Source: Monosiga brevicollis MX1 (taxonomy: Eukaryota > Opisthokonta > Choanoflagellata > Craspedida > Salpingoecidae). Taken from it: DNA of 64,000 nucleotides. Of the stretch, positions 21,249-33,800 are shown piece by piece (position 1 is the stretch's first letter; every line of letters begins with the position of its first letter). The position numbers and the translations under genes are program-made. The DNA lies in contig NW_001865039.1 of NCBI RefSeq assembly GCF_000002865.3, forward strand, positions 724,791-788,790, written 5' to 3'. The notes below the pieces were generated by a model. It saw nothing but the letters and a program-made list of their open reading frames with translations. It did no database searches and was not told where the DNA came from.

Positions 21249-23021
21249 GCGACCAGCGCTGGCGCCTCCCTCCGCCGTGGCTTATATCTGAGGCCAAAGA
21301 GCTTTGGAGTTGGAAGCCGTAATGATCAGCAGTAAAAGGAGAGCCAGGGACCTCGAGGAATGGAAGCCGAGGTCAGCAATGATTTAGGCGTTTTCAAGCA
21401 TGTGCTGGCATAGTCCCACTGCGGAATGAGATGGCCTCTACAACAATTATTTCAGCAACCAGAGCATGCCGTTGTGAGCTGTTGCAGAAGGGCAGCGGGC
21501 GGCAATAGCCACGAGAAAGCGCCCCAGACCTCCACGCAGCTCCCCACACGATAGAAAGGAAGGGTAAAAAACACACACACACACACACACACAAAAAAGT
21601 CCAAAGGCACACAAGATCAAACGCTGTGCGCAAAGGCTTTGACTTTGGTAAGATGGGCGGTCCAGGCACGAAAAGGGAACTCAGGGTGCGCTCTGGTCAG
21701 CCCCACCCCACAAGGCGATGCCAGTCATGCATGTGTTACAAAGGCACGAACAAGGGCTCTTGAAAAATTCAATGACCCATTCCCAGACAACTCGCGATGC
21801 AGCCCAAACGCTTTCAAGCATCGAGCCCACAAACCAAGCTGGGCAGGCTCCGCGTCCGACCGAGTCCAGACTCACCACAAAAAGGCGCACGCAGTTGAGA
21901 AATGAAAAAGTCGAAAACTGACCATCCTCAGCACAGCGCGCGTGCTAAGAGAACCAAGTCGTGGCGGACACGATATTTGCCCACTTGTCCCAAACTCAAC
22001 GGCTAGCAGGTCTGCAATTCAAGGCGACAGGCGCATCAAATTTCGATTTAAAAGGCGGGCGGGCGGGGAAGTCAAGATGGACGAAGAGATGGCGTCGGTG
22101 CGTATGAGTGGCCAAAAGGAGGAGGCAGCAGCAGTTTGAATGGCGCAAAAGAAAAAATTGAACCGTTTGTTTTTTATTCTCAGCGCATGATTGTTGTTAC
22201 CTCAGTGGAGCTTTTGACAGTGGTAGCTGAAACGGAATCGATTAGCAGAATGCCAGCGAATGGTCCGCCTGCTTCCTCGGAGTATTATGCCTGTCGTGCG
22301 ACGCCTTGAAACCGGGAAAAACGCCGACACCTCGAAGAGCTCGCAGAGAAAAACAGATTCGAGCAACAAGGGATGCAGATATGAGAGAGAGAGCACAGAG
22401 AGAGAGAGAGAGAGGCGAAAGAGCACAAAGAGAGAGAGAAAGAGGCGAAAGACAAACGAGAGAGAGAGAGAGAGATGAAGCACAACGTCGTAATGAAGAT
22501 CAGGAAGCTCGCGCGTCACGTGTGGAAAAAGAGACAGGATGTTGGAGTCGGACTTTATGTAGCAAAATCATGAGTTAAAGCATAAAATGAATTTATCTCC
22601 TTGCTGTTCCCTATGTAATATGGGCAGAATGTGGGACGACTTTAAGAGTTGTTGCGCCGTTGCGCTCGTGCATCATCTGCCGACGTCATCTCTCAGCCTT
22701 GACCCCAAAATGACATTTGTAGGCGCGAGCGGGGTACGTGTGTGACCAAATCTTCACTTGTTGGGCGACGGAGCGGCCCGTGCATCAGAGCGTTGCAAAC
22801 TTTGTTGTTGTTGTTTTCCTTGTGTAGCCTTGCGTATGACTGCTTTTTCCCATGTTGTAGGGGTGCTTCATGCTGCAGGGTGAAAGGTCAAAAGCAAAAA
22901 GGGGTGCGTTTCAGTTTTGAGTCATTCAAGCACACGAACAACTGCCAACATCAGCAGGGGTGGACTGGACGTTGGGACAAGGGCAGAAAGCAAGGTTCCC
23001 CGCATGGGCAATCTGATCCCT
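21249..23021. other. Spacer upstream of the giant receptor gene
   Basis: 1.8 kb between the receptor start and the ADRM1 stop (both genes on minus). It holds a (CA)n run near 21562-21592, an AGAG-rich stretch (22382-22475) and a TATA-like ATATAAG on the minus strand at about 21281-21287, roughly 35-65 bp before the possible ATGs. No supported gene. Confidence 0.5.
22382..22475. repeat. Imperfect (GA)n tract
   Basis: AG-repeat blocks interrupted by GGCGAAAGA and GCACA. An Arg/Glu-rich frame across it (22306-22578) is a by-product of the repeat. Confidence 0.9.
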
Positions 23022-24800
23022 TTATGCCGACGGATCCTGCTCGTCCTGTTCACGTTGCAAAGCATCCGCCAGCTGCGTAGTACCCGATGGTCCATCCGAG
23101 CCGATGCCCAAGGCAGCCAGAGATAAATCGCCCGACTGCAGGGCAGCTGAAAAGGAGGCCAGTGCCTGCACATGAAACAAAAAGACCAGGCAAAAAAAGG
23201 GGTTGAGCTGGCGTTGGACTCGCAAGGAATTTGCACAGGAAGTTTGGATCGCTTCGAAAGCCAAGAAACACTCGATCAAACCTGGGCGTATTGCGGGGAC
23301 CGCAAAGTGCTGCGGATGTTTCCGACCGATGCGTTATCGCCGTCAGGCAGATGGGCCAGCAGGCGCTGGACCGTCTCTGGAAGACACAAAACAAGCCCAA
23401 GAGCAGAAAATGAGACCCAACCCCAGATGATTCGCCAGTGCGCAAACGTTCATCGCTCTCACCGGGGTTGTCAAGCAATGGCTCGACGTTGCTGGCCGAG
23501 AGCACATCTGTCAGCGAGGTGGCCTGCGAGACCATCACTGCAAAGCCCCGACATCGGATGTGAAGAAGCGCAAGAAAAAAAAGAAAAAAAAAACCTGCAA
23601 GCAAGTGTGGTTCCAACCAGCCTTCGATATTGAGCAGGGGGTGGACATACTTTCACGCGCAAAGTTTTGCACCAAGCCCTGCATGTTGTCCTGGGACAGC
23701 GGCTGGTCCTCTCCACCAGCTTCAGCGTTCCCGCTCCTCTGCTGGGCACGTTGGCGTGTGGGTGCTGCGGGTGGGCGCTGGGCTGCTCCGCTTGCATGCC
23801 TAAACCAGGCACGTCAGATCCACATACATGCGCAGAACCCCGACACCACTCCCTCTGCTACCTCCTGTTCAACTTGAGTTCAAACAGCGTGGCGCAGGTC
23901 CTTACCCGGGGGTTGAGACATCGTCGCGCAACATCTGATTGGGGCACACAAATGCACGTCATGAGGTCAAAGACCGGCGCGTGATGGTTGTGTGTGCTTA
24001 TGACGGCGTACCTGCATGATTGCCTGCTGCTCCTCGCTTGCATCAACGCCTAATGACAGCAACAAGCCGTTGATATGACGAATCGAGATGGAACGCACAT
24101 CCACCCAGAACACTCGCGGTTCGCGACATACCCATGGGGTGGTCATTGACACCTTCCTCATCGATGGAACCACCATCAATGAGGCGGTTGACGCGCTGGC
24201 AAATCAGAGCATCCCCGGCCGCATCTGGGCTTTGCATCCAGAAAAAGTCGCGACGACCTCCAGAAAACTAGTCGAAATTACAGCGTGAGCGCCATCGATT
24301 TTGAGAACCCAAGCGTCACAACCGTAGTGTACGCATCAAAAGTCCAGACCTTGAGGTAGTAAACACGGGACGAGGCGGGGGCAGACTTGCAAAGCTGAAA
24401 CGTTTGCTCGCCTGGGAAGAGGACAATGGGCTATTTTATCAACGATGATGGGACAAGGTGGTCGTCAGCAAGGTGAGATGAGGTCGGGCTAACGCCAACA
24501 CATGAGGGCCGACTACTCCAGACACGGCATCTAATTCTCAAAGACTCAACGGTGTGACGGGCCAGGGGCAACACTGCAATTGCAACCAACCTCTTCTTCT
24601 TCCCGGCCCGAATCACGCGACTTGTAGTGCCACATGAGCAGGTCGCCGTCGCGCTTCAAGAAGACCAGTCCCTTTCCGGGGACCGCCGTCACCGTGTTGC
24701 CTTCCTGGGTCATGCGACCGGCCTTGAACTCAAACAAGTTGGCGTTGGCAGGACGAGCCATGCCCCGGCCACCGGGCGTGCTGTTGGCAAAGAGCGACAT
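23022..24800 (-). CDS. ADRM1: Proteasomal ubiquitin receptor ADRM1/Rpn13
   Basis: Nine exons: 24800-24591, 24430-24350, 24267-24132, 24049-24012, 23934-23906, 23799-23651, 23537-23463, 23376-23282, 23165-23022; 318 aa. The N-terminal Pru domain is clear: LFEFKAGRMTQEGNTVTAVP, KGLVFLKRDGDLLMWHYKSR, IVLFPGEQTF, then RRDFFWMQSPDA, closely following human Rpn13. This domain docks on Rpn2 and binds ubiquitin. After a short disordered linker, residues ~220-305 form the DEUBAD domain (SLTDVLSASNVEPLLDNP, LLAHLPDGDN, RSTLRSPQYAQALASFSAAL) that activates UCH37. Human ADRM1 is 407 aa; the difference is the shorter linker. It ends with acidic EQDEQDPSA. Head-to-head with POP4. Confidence 0.93.
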
Positions 24801-25304
24801 GGTTGAAGTGTCCTCAAAGGTGCGTAAATCAAAGCTCTCCGCTGCGGTCTGCGCCAAGCAGCATGGCCGAATGTTAGTGACGTGCCAACTTTGCCACTGA
24901 AACCCTTGTTGTTCATGGGGGGCCAGCTTGAGCATTTGAAGCATCCGACTCCCACACAGCTGCCACCCCAAACAGGTTTCTTTATGACCCCCCCCACACA
25001 CACACACACACTCCTGGCCACCTCATCAGCATGCCCTGAGTATGATTCGTTCACCGACTGCCATATCCTACCGTTCAGGCGTTGACAAGCAGCAAAAAAA
25101 ATAAAATAAAAAAACACGACACGACTCCTAAAAATCTTTTGCTTTTGAGCCCTTTGACGAAAGGAGTTGAAAAAGCAGAGCCAAGTTTTATTTTATATTC
25201 AAAAGTTGGAAACTCACTGTGTTCGCCTGCTGCCAGAACTGCCCACGGGCGCCTGGACGTGAGACGAGCACATCCAAGGCCGACGCACGAGGCACACCAA
25301 TAGC
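24801..25304. promoter_or_regulatory. Divergent promoter region ADRM1 / POP4
   Basis: 504 bp between the two start codons; contains a short C-run followed by (CA)n near 24988-25010 and an A-rich patch (25090-25120). No coding signal. Confidence 0.45.
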
Positions 25305-26701
25305 ATGGCGGCTGCAGCTGGCAATGATCAGCTGAATCGTAGCCTTCCCAAGATTATTGAAGTTCAAGCCGGGGTACGTCACGCTGTCGCTCGCCTGCGT
25401 TGGTGGACTGGTGCGATGTGCCAGGTGCTCCTTTTTTGCACATCGGATGGCATTGGCTCTTGTTTGCCCATGGGGGTTGTTCCATGTGGCTGTTATACCA
25501 AGTGCAGTTGGGTCAGCGCAGCCAACCATCTCTGATGCCCGCTGTTTGTGAATGTCTTGGCAGTTGCCCGCATTGACGCAGGACCATGCGAGCGCGGCGC
25601 AGGAGATCGTCCAGCAACACGTGGCCCTCGGTTTTCCAGACTCGGCAGCACAGCTTGTCGAGAGCAAAGTCCACAAACAAGTCTTAATGCTGGATAACCC
25701 ACCAAAGAAGCGCAGTAAGCCCTCGACTGAGGCTGGACCACCCGTCAAAACGAAGGCCAATAGCAATCGTCGCAAGGAAGTGGGTGCCATCACCATTCCA
25801 GCAACAAGCAACCAAAGGTAGTCATGCCCCGTAAACGTCAAGTCGATCGGCAGCGGCAGACACGAGTTTTGGCGTGCTTTGGTGGCTACAAGTTCATTGT
25901 TCCTTCGCACATTGTTGGCCATGTTTAGCTATCGTCACTATGAACCGCTACACCAATTGTGGCAGACTTATATCCAAGACCTTCTTCAGGTCGACGCGTT
26001 GCCCAAGATTGTTCCGTATGTTGTTTTCGCCCCAAGCCGATTGACATCGTTTGCCCCGGTTCTCAAAGCCATCATCTCTTCCGCCAAGCATCTCATCATC
26101 TGCGGGCGGGTCCTGGCTGCCGTGGAGCTAGGAAGCACTTGCGCACTATGGAATCGCGACTCGCACGCGCCGATTTCCACGGGGCACGGATTACGGTGGT
26201 GCGACACAAGTCGCCCGGTCTCGTTGGAGTCACGGGAATCGTGTTGCAAGAAACAGAAAATACATTGCGTATCATCACCCCACAGGACGAGCTGCAAAGT
26301 ATGTGTTATGGTCACCATGCCCAACCCATTCACGCAGTACCGCTTCTGACTCGGCACCTGGTCTCTTTGAATGCTCACCAACTGTACTTTGCTTGCGCGT
26401 CGGCGGACGGGTGTTGGATTGGCATGCATGCGTCATCGCGCTGTTGAACAATGACATGTAGCACTCCCAAAATCGGCAGCAATTTTCGGATTTGAGCTCG
26501 GCCCCCTCACGGTCAATGTTTATGGCAACAACCTGAGGTCCGTCAGGGGCGCGCGCAAGCAACACGTCCACCTTTGATCGGAGTGCTGGCGTTTGGCAAA
26601 CCTTTCACGCTTGATTTTCCACTTGAATGCTTGTGTTCAGGTTCAAGCCAAGTGACCGGGCCGTACGCAAGTTTAAGCTGCGAGATTCATGGGACCTGTG
26701 A
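25305..26701 (+). CDS. POP4: RNase P/MRP protein subunit Rpp29/Pop4
   Basis: Six exons: 25305-25373, 25564-25817, 25929-25989, 26136-26298, 26480-26537, 26641-26701; 221 aa, against 220 in human Rpp29. The C-terminal half is the RNA-binding Sm-like barrel: LHQLWQTYIQDLL, ADFHGARITVVRHKSPGLVG, VTGIVLQETENTLRIITPQD, IFGFELGPLTVNVYGNN and the closing RFKPSDRAVRKFKLRDSWDL. The middle has the basic NPPKKRSKP region. It serves tRNA 5' processing and rRNA processing. The junction 25817/25929 is the least certain; an extra short exon around 25850 cannot be excluded. Confidence 0.92.
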
Positions 26702-27120
26702 GAAGGGGGAGGGGTCGTATATGAAGACCATCATGCGGACAAATGCTGCACCGCCTGAGCACCGAGTGCTCGTGTGGATTCCAGAGGCGGATGTAGTGCA
26801 GGTCAACTTGGGGAAAGAGAATAGAGAATTGACATCCAGATGTACACATCTGCACCCAACGTGAAAGAACCCCCCCCCCCCCCAAAAAAAAAAAAAAAAA
26901 AAAATTAAGAATAAGAAAATACTAGTAATAGCTCCTGTGGGGCTGGCATTTGGCCTAGCCGACTCTCTTGACGCCACCGTGATCAGATCAGAACAGCATG
27001 AATACATTTGTTCGATTACAGGTTCAGTGCCATTAGGAACAGTCGAAAGTTCTACATCACAGCCACTCCAAGCATGCAGAGAGTTTTAACGCAGGAAATC
27101 AGACTTGAGGCTGAGTGGGT
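26702..27120. other. Convergent spacer POP4 / PH-domain gene
   Basis: 419 bp with a poly-C then poly-A run at 26870-26904 just after the POP4 stop. No gene seen. Confidence 0.5.
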
Positions 27121-28006
27121 TTACCGCGGGCCAGGGACACGCTTCTGCTGGTTGTCGATCGCAGTTTTCCACTGATTAAGCTCGTGAAGGCTGTCCGACT
27201 CGGACCTCAGGGCATACACGCGGGAGTCGCGACTGCAGCGCACTCGCAATTCAGGCCGACCCTTGCAGTCCTCGATATGGCAGACGCAGGGATATGCAAT
27301 GCCCACGCTTCCTTTTTTCACACCGTCCACGTCCTCGTAATACTCAAGTTCGAGGCCCACGATCCGAAACCACCGTCGCTTAAAAGCCTTGTTCAGCTTG
27401 CCCCGCTTTTCGAGGTAACCACACATGATCAGATCGGTGCCTGGTGCACCCAGCGTGGACGATGGGCCAGAGTCAGGGGCAGACAGTCCATATTTGGCTC
27501 GAATAGCGTCCTGGCAGTTGAATATTGGATGGAGCACAGAGGCCACATTCCAACGAAGCACAAACCACCCAGGTGATTGCGAGGGCCGTGAGTGTGGTGT
27601 AAACGGCTGGCCTCGTGCCAAGTGAGCGACAGCTTGTTCAGCAATAACAACACCTACATGCTTGGCAGCCTGTTGCTGCTTACGAGCAACGGCCTCCATG
27701 GCACGCTTCTCACTCATGCGTTGCCGGACATGGTCCTCACGCTTAAGGACCTTGTTGTTCTTCTACGACAATCAAAGCGACAGCCCAGAGACACATCTTG
27801 AGCGCCAAGCTTGGAGGCGAGGAGAGGGCACGGTTGGTATTTGGTCACGGGGAAGGGTGCATGCTTACCAATTTCTTTCGGTATTTATCATGGTCGCGCA
27901 ACTTTTGAGCCTCGACTGTCACGTCAACCGGGGCCGGCGGCTCCATCTCCGCCCCTTCCATACCACCACCACCCGCCGCCTCGGCATCAGATCCAACTCG
28001 ACTCAT
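27121..28006 (-). CDS. Small PH-domain protein
   Basis: Three exons: 28006-27869, 27762-27658, 27510-27121; 210 aa. Residues 1-80 are charged and probably helical (MSRVGSDAEAAGGGGM, then KYRKKLKNNKVLKRED and RKQQQAAKH). Residues ~105-200 are a PH domain: CGYLEKRGKLNKAFKRRWF, LEYYEDVDGVKKGSVGI, VYALRSESDSLHELNQWKTA with the invariant C-terminal Trp. The basic beta1-beta2 loop (EKRGKLNKAFKRRW) suits phosphoinositide binding. No catalytic or GAP/GEF domain is present. Specific orthology not recognised. Confidence 0.85.
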
Positions 28007-28807
28007 TTTTTTAATTTTTTTTGCAACACAAAAAATTACAAACGAAGGGTGAACCTCCTTTTCTGACATCTTAATCTGACATTGTGCTTGCAAGATTTTT
28101 TTTTTTTTTTGTTGTTGTTGTTGATGTTTTTTTGGTTCGCGATGTGTCCGCAAAGTGGGAGGAGGCCTTGGGCTGCGCGCAGCACCGCACGCGCCTGCAC
28201 ACGTTCAGGCTCTTCGCGTGCCCCTCTTAGTCTTAGGGATACGCCAGCCCCGGAGGGAGGGAGTGAATGACTAGCTGAGTGATGCACTCGCCTTGGCATG
28301 TATTGCTCACGCACATCGTTGGTGGTTGGTCGATCGGATAAGAACGAAAGAGGCAGTGCAACGGTCCGTCACCGAGTTCTGGAGCCGACCGCGCCAGTTT
28401 CAGCCATAACACATACTACCAAGATATCAGGTGCACCCCCTTCAGAGGCACTGGCTTGCTCCCACAACACAGCGCAACACACTGCTCAAGATACTACCAC
28501 CCCCTCGTACCGTGCGCCTGCCGGCAGATGCCGAGATTGCCTCCCCTGCACCCAACCCCACTCGCGGTCTTTGCCCTTTATGTTGACCTGAGACGACCAT
28601 CCTGGTGCCTTTATTTTCCTTCAATGCATTGAGCCAAACCTCCTCTTGGAGGCCCTGAGACGACCAAGCCTTTCGCTTCCATTTCTCGTAAACGGGATCA
28701 AGGTTTCCTTCGGCTCGGGAGCCAACAGACAGTTGTTCAGGCTTTTGTGTGGGCGTTGACGTGCGACCACGTTCTTTCCGCGTGCTCACCGCTGGCCCAT
28801 AGCCGTC
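28007..28807. promoter_or_regulatory. Divergent promoter region PH gene / TLC gene
   Basis: 801 bp with a T-run followed by GTT repeats (28097-28125). No gene supported; small open frames here lack splice or domain support. Confidence 0.4.
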
Positions 28808-29929
28808 ATGATGGAGGGCAATCAACTTCCCATCCGCCCCGAGGCGCACGCCTGGTGGGATTTTCAGGACACCGTCAACCTGCTGGTTCTGCGCACACTC
28901 AACGCTTTGCCCGTGGATATGAGCGCCTTCTTCGACTTTCCTGGCGAGGAGCGGGCTTGGACTGAGCTTCGCGGCCTCCCCATGATTCGTGACACCTTCT
29001 TCAGCTATGCCCTCTTCTTCCTCACTGCCTGTGTGCTTTTGGCCGGAGCCTGGGTGCTGGCCTTTACCTTTTGCAATCTCGTCTGGCCTCAGTTCCGTGC
29101 TGTCCAGCCCGCCCACAAAAAGTGGTACGTTATTGCCAACCTTTCCAAGGCCCTCATCTTGGGTGGTCAAGCCTGCAGCCTGGCCTGGTGGTACTATTCG
29201 TACCTGCACTACCGCTGCACGACCCGCTCGCTGAGTGACATCCTGCCCGTCGACGACCTGGGCCCCTGTGACTTTGACGCCTACACCTATCAAGAGACCT
29301 GGTCCAAGACCGTCTCAGCCACCTATGTCATCACCGACTTTTTGGCCCTCTTTATTGTGCCCAAGCTGCCAATGTCCACTGTCATCCACCATGTCTTCAC
29401 AACCATCTTCGTCACGCTTCTCTTTGCCTTACCACTGAGTGACTACCAAGTCGGCCAAAAACTGCTCATGTATGGCTTCTGGAGCACGTTGTCTTTCCCC
29501 GTCAACGCCTTCCTTGCGCTCCGCGTCGTCCATCCGGACTCACGCCTACTCAAGTACTTTGCTCGCTTCAGCGCCGCTCTCTACGCCACCTGTTGTCTAT
29601 TTAACTGGTCCATTCATGCTTTATGGCCCATCGACGGCCTCTACCTCCAGCCGTCTTGGGGGTAAGTCACCCGTCTTGTCAGTGGTCCGCTGACGCCTTC
29701 CCTTGGTCTCGAACGTGCCCGCGCACAAGTGTCACACGCCTTGCTCTGACTCACGCGACTGATGGATCTTAGATTGGTGGACGGGATCGTCAATCTGATT
29801 TACCTCATTCTCATTGCCGGCCTTGTTCAAGATGACCTCAAGCTCTTGCAATGGCTTGTGGCCTTTGAGCCGTCTGCCTCGACACCCAAACACGACAGCA
29901 CTTTGATTCGCGACAAAAAGCGCGCGTAA
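28808..29929 (+). CDS. TLC-domain multipass membrane protein with ER-retrieval tail
   Basis: Two exons, 28808-29661 and 29773-29929; 336 aa. Six or more hydrophobic segments follow a soluble N-terminus of ~60 residues. The region from about residue 100 looks like a TLC (TRAM-LAG1-CLN8) domain: KKWYVIANLSKALILGG, YVITDFLALFIVPKLPMS followed by the paired histidines in TVIHHVFTTIF, and ALYATCCLFNWSIHALWP. The C-terminus is RDKKRA, a canonical KKXX COPI-retrieval signal, so ER residence is expected; human CLN8 also ends in such a signal. The LAG1 ceramide-synthase catalytic motif is not obvious, so a lipid-sensing or transport role is more likely than ceramide synthesis, but this is inference. 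Confidence 0.68.
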
Positions 29930-30336
29930 ACACTTGACCGGCTGCAGTTTAAGCCAAGCTCAGATTTAGTGCATTGCTTTTTTTTTTTTTTTTTGGCACC
30001 ATCCTGACTTGACCCTGCTTTCTACAACTTGCTTGATTTGAATCCGAATTTGCAATTGCCTTCAAATCCCTCTCCTTGATACCGAAACAATGACTGATCC
30101 ACGACGCAACGAAATAAAACACGGGGTTAAATTTGCACACTGTGGAATAGAACGCTGGGAATTCAGCTCAACAGACGGGGTAGGCGGTAAATGTGTAACT
30201 GCACCAGCTGCACGCATAAGAGGCACAACCGCCATGACAAAACGCGACAGACAGTCACGCCCACGGTGCTTTCTTCACGATTTGGACAGAGACGATGAAC
30301 AAAGCGCCAAGAACAGGGAACAAGAGGCAAATGAGT
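29930..30336. other. Convergent spacer TLC gene / myosin
   Basis: 407 bp of 3' flanks with a T16 run at 29979-29994. No gene. Confidence 0.5.
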
Positions 30337-30816
30337 TTACACCTCCTCCTCGTCATCGTTGCCGCCACGGATGGATGCCGCACTCGAGCCGCTGCGGTGG
30401 TCGCGCACCGAGTACTCGATGGTCAGCTCCTCGCGTCGCAGGCGAGCATTCTTGGCATGCGTTTGCAGATGACCCATCTTTGATTCCAGGGCCGAAAGTG
30501 ACTCGCTCAGCTCGTCGCGGTCGCGCTCAGCCCGGCGCATCTTCGACTCGGCACGGAAAGCACGCTCCTCGGCCTCATCGACCATCAGCTTCAGGGACTC
30601 AATCTGGCTCTGCATCTTCTTGGCAGCGGCAGTGTCCAGCTCAGCCAAGTGCACGGCTTCGTCGCGCTCTTGCATGAGCATCTGAATGCGCTTCTCGTAC
30701 TTGCGCACGCTCGAGTTGTCCTTGTCACGGCGCCTATTACAGGGAAAATAAGGTGAGCCGAATGCCGACAATATCCCACAATGAATCAAGCAAGCGAGAG
30801 AAACGGGACCAGCAGC

Positions 30817-30847
<31 letters not shown>

Positions 30848-33800
30848 TGGGGGGTAAANNNNNNNNNNNNNNNNNNNNNNNNNNNNNNNNNNNNNNNNNN
30901 NNNNNNNNAAAAAAAAAAAGAAAGAAAAAAAAAAGAAAAAAAAAATTACTCACAGACGCTCTTCCTCGGCCAGCTGCTGTGCCTCGGAGACCTCAAGCTC
31001 CAGACGCTTGCGCTCGCCAGCCAGCTTGGAGCGCGTACGGCGCTCAGACTCAAGCTCCTCTTCCAACTCGTGCAGCTTACGCTGCAGCTTCTTGCGTTCC
31101 TTGGCGTCCTCCTCGGCACGCTCGACATCAACGGCGTTGGCCTTTTGTTCCAGTGCCTGCATATCCACCTTCATGCGCAGATTCTGCTCGTTGAGAATTT
31201 GGTTGTCATCCTCCAACTCCAGCACCTGCTGCTTCATCTCCTCGACCTGTTGCGTCAAGACACGCTTGGCATTTTCCAACTCGGTCTTGGCGCTATCGTC
31301 CTGGTTGGCAATCATGTCGTCAATCTCAGCCTGCAGGCGACGCTTGGCAGACTCGGCAGTTTCAAGACGATCTGTCACCGTCTCGAGCTCGTTCTTGAGC
31401 GTGAGCACCTTGGTACTAAGCTCACGAATCTGGCTCTGCAGGGAGTCACGCTCCTCCGTAATGACGCTAGTCTTATCGCGCTCCTCGGCCAGAAACTTGT
31501 CGTGCGAGCGCTGCTTGTTGTTGAGCGAGCTAATGGTGGCTTGCAGGGTCTGAATCTCAACGTGCAAGTCCTCCACCTCAGACTCCACCTTCTTCTGAGC
31601 CTTGACAGCGCGCGCCTTTTGGTTGAGGGCTTGGTCGAGCTCCTCACGAAGACCAGAAATTTCCTTGTTCAACTTGGCCTTCTCTTCGGTAATGACGGCC
31701 ATCTCCTGCTGTGTCTCCTCGCTCTTGGTACGTGCCTCACTCAGCTGTTCCTCAAGGCGAGTGGCGCGGGCCTCGTTCACGCTGGCTACGTCAAGACCGC
31801 CACGCATGTCTTCGAGCTGTGCAAGGAGATCCTTCTTTTCAATCAAATAGGTTTGCAACGAGTCCATCTCCTGGGCCAACTGCTCCTCGAGATGAGCAAT
31901 CTCTTCCGACAACACGTCTGCACCCGAATCAGGCCCAAGGCACACATGTGAGCACGGGGACCAGGGCAAAGGGCGGCGGGCTATCGTGAGAACGTGAGGC
32001 GCGGGACAAGGGCGCAAAGCGTACTATTCTGCTCGTTGAGTCGGGCACTGCTATCGGTGAGCTCCTCAATGCGGTGCTCGTAGTTCTAAGCGATAAAACG
32101 GAGCAAGGGCAAGCAACAAGGCATAAGAAACCAATTCACATCAATGCCATGAAACAAACACCACAAATTGCGCATAAAAAGGACGAGGTTTCTCGTGCTT
32201 GCACAAACCTGGATGTCATCCTCGAGAGCATTGGCCTTGCGGCGCATTTTATCGGCCTCGTTTTCGGCAGCCTCGCGCGCTTGGCGCTCAGCCTGGAGCT
32301 GCTCTTGGAGCTGATCAACCTTTTCGCGCAACTCGCGCATCTCATCGTCGGACCGAGCGTGCTTAAGCAGGGGTTTGAGGCGGGTGAAGAGCTTCCACCA
32401 AGCCCAAGATCGGAGCTTCATGTACGCGCGCACGTTGCTTTGAATGACCAAGATGGCGTTGGAGCCATGCAGCAAGGCTCCATGATGGCGGCGCGCCAGG
32501 TAGCCACGGCAATGGGCCTGCAAACCCACAATCATCTTGGAGAGGCGAATGTCTCGCTCCTCCTCAAGATGGGCCAGCACGCCGGCACGGAAAAAGACCT
32601 TGGTCAAGCCAACGCGGTACGAGTTGGGGTCCAGATTCAGGGCCTCAAGCATGCGTTCGCACGCAGTGCGACCTTCGGTAAAGCCTGGACCCACGGCGTC
32701 CGGAGTCAGGATGGAGTAGCGCTGGCGGAACTCCTGGAACAAGATGCGGTTGGGGAAGCCCTTGCGGCAGATACGAATGCCCTCGAGAACACCGTTGCAG
32801 GCCAGCTGATCCAGCACAAGCTGGGCATCAATCATGCCTGGGCGCTTCTTGTGGTTGGGGATAATGCAACGCACAAAGTTGGGCACGGTGTGGTGCAGCG
32901 TGTCCATCAAACGGCTGAGTTGATCCTACCAAGATGAATCAGACAGTGAATTGTGATTGGCGAGCCAGTCGAGCAACCGGAGAGAGCCGGCCATGAGACT
33001 TCCGACATACCTTGTAGATAAAGCCAACGGTACGGAAAGCACCCTTGCGAGTACGGGAGCCCGAGGCAACGGAGGTGGAGAAGTCATCGCTCCACAGCGA
33101 CTTGATGAAGGGGATGCTCGAGTCCTCGAGCTGAGCCGTCGCGTTGTCGTTCAGAGGGTCTTTGTTCTTGACGAGCCAGCCCTCAGCCGAGTATTGGACA
33201 GTGCCAGCGTAGTGAACAATGGCAAAGTCAAAGTCGTCACGCACGCCAGGGGGCACGAGCTTCTCGTGCGACTTGCAGTTGTGCACAACCTTTTCTGCCA
33301 GAGACCTGCAGATGACGGGCGTGCAGGCGAGGAACCAATAAGGGAAGGCGGAAGCCAGGACCTCAAAGCAAGATTGCGAGCACGATGGGAGCATCGCACT
33401 ATGTTGAGGAAACTTACTTGTCCGTGGCCTTGGGGAAGAAGCACTCCTCGTCAACCAACTTGAGCACACCCATCTGACCATCGATGAGCTCGATGGTGGG
33501 CTGCAGGTCCAGACCAAAGTCGATAAACTCCCAATCAATCTCCTCCTTGCTGTACTCCTCCTGCTCGAGCTTGAACATGCGGTGGTTGAAGAGCTGCTGG
33601 AGCTTTTCGTTGGTGTAGTTGATGCAAAGCTGCTCAAAGCTGTTGTTCTTGAAGATCTCAAAGCCGGCAATGTCCAGGATACCAATGAAGTTGCGCGAGT
33701 CGCGCACGTTCTTGTCGAGGGTCATATTGATACGCTGCACGACCCAAAGGAAGAGGCGCTCGTACAGGGCCTTGGCCAGGGCCTCGAGAGCAAACTCAAC

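Noticed and set aside
22306-22578. Arg/Glu-rich frame possibly an SR-like protein
   Set aside because: Generated by the AG dinucleotide repeat; no splice context or neighbouring coding signal.
30821-31951. Leu-rich plus-strand open frame including the N gap
   Set aside because: Antisense of the myosin coiled coil; Leu/Gln richness mirrors the heptads.
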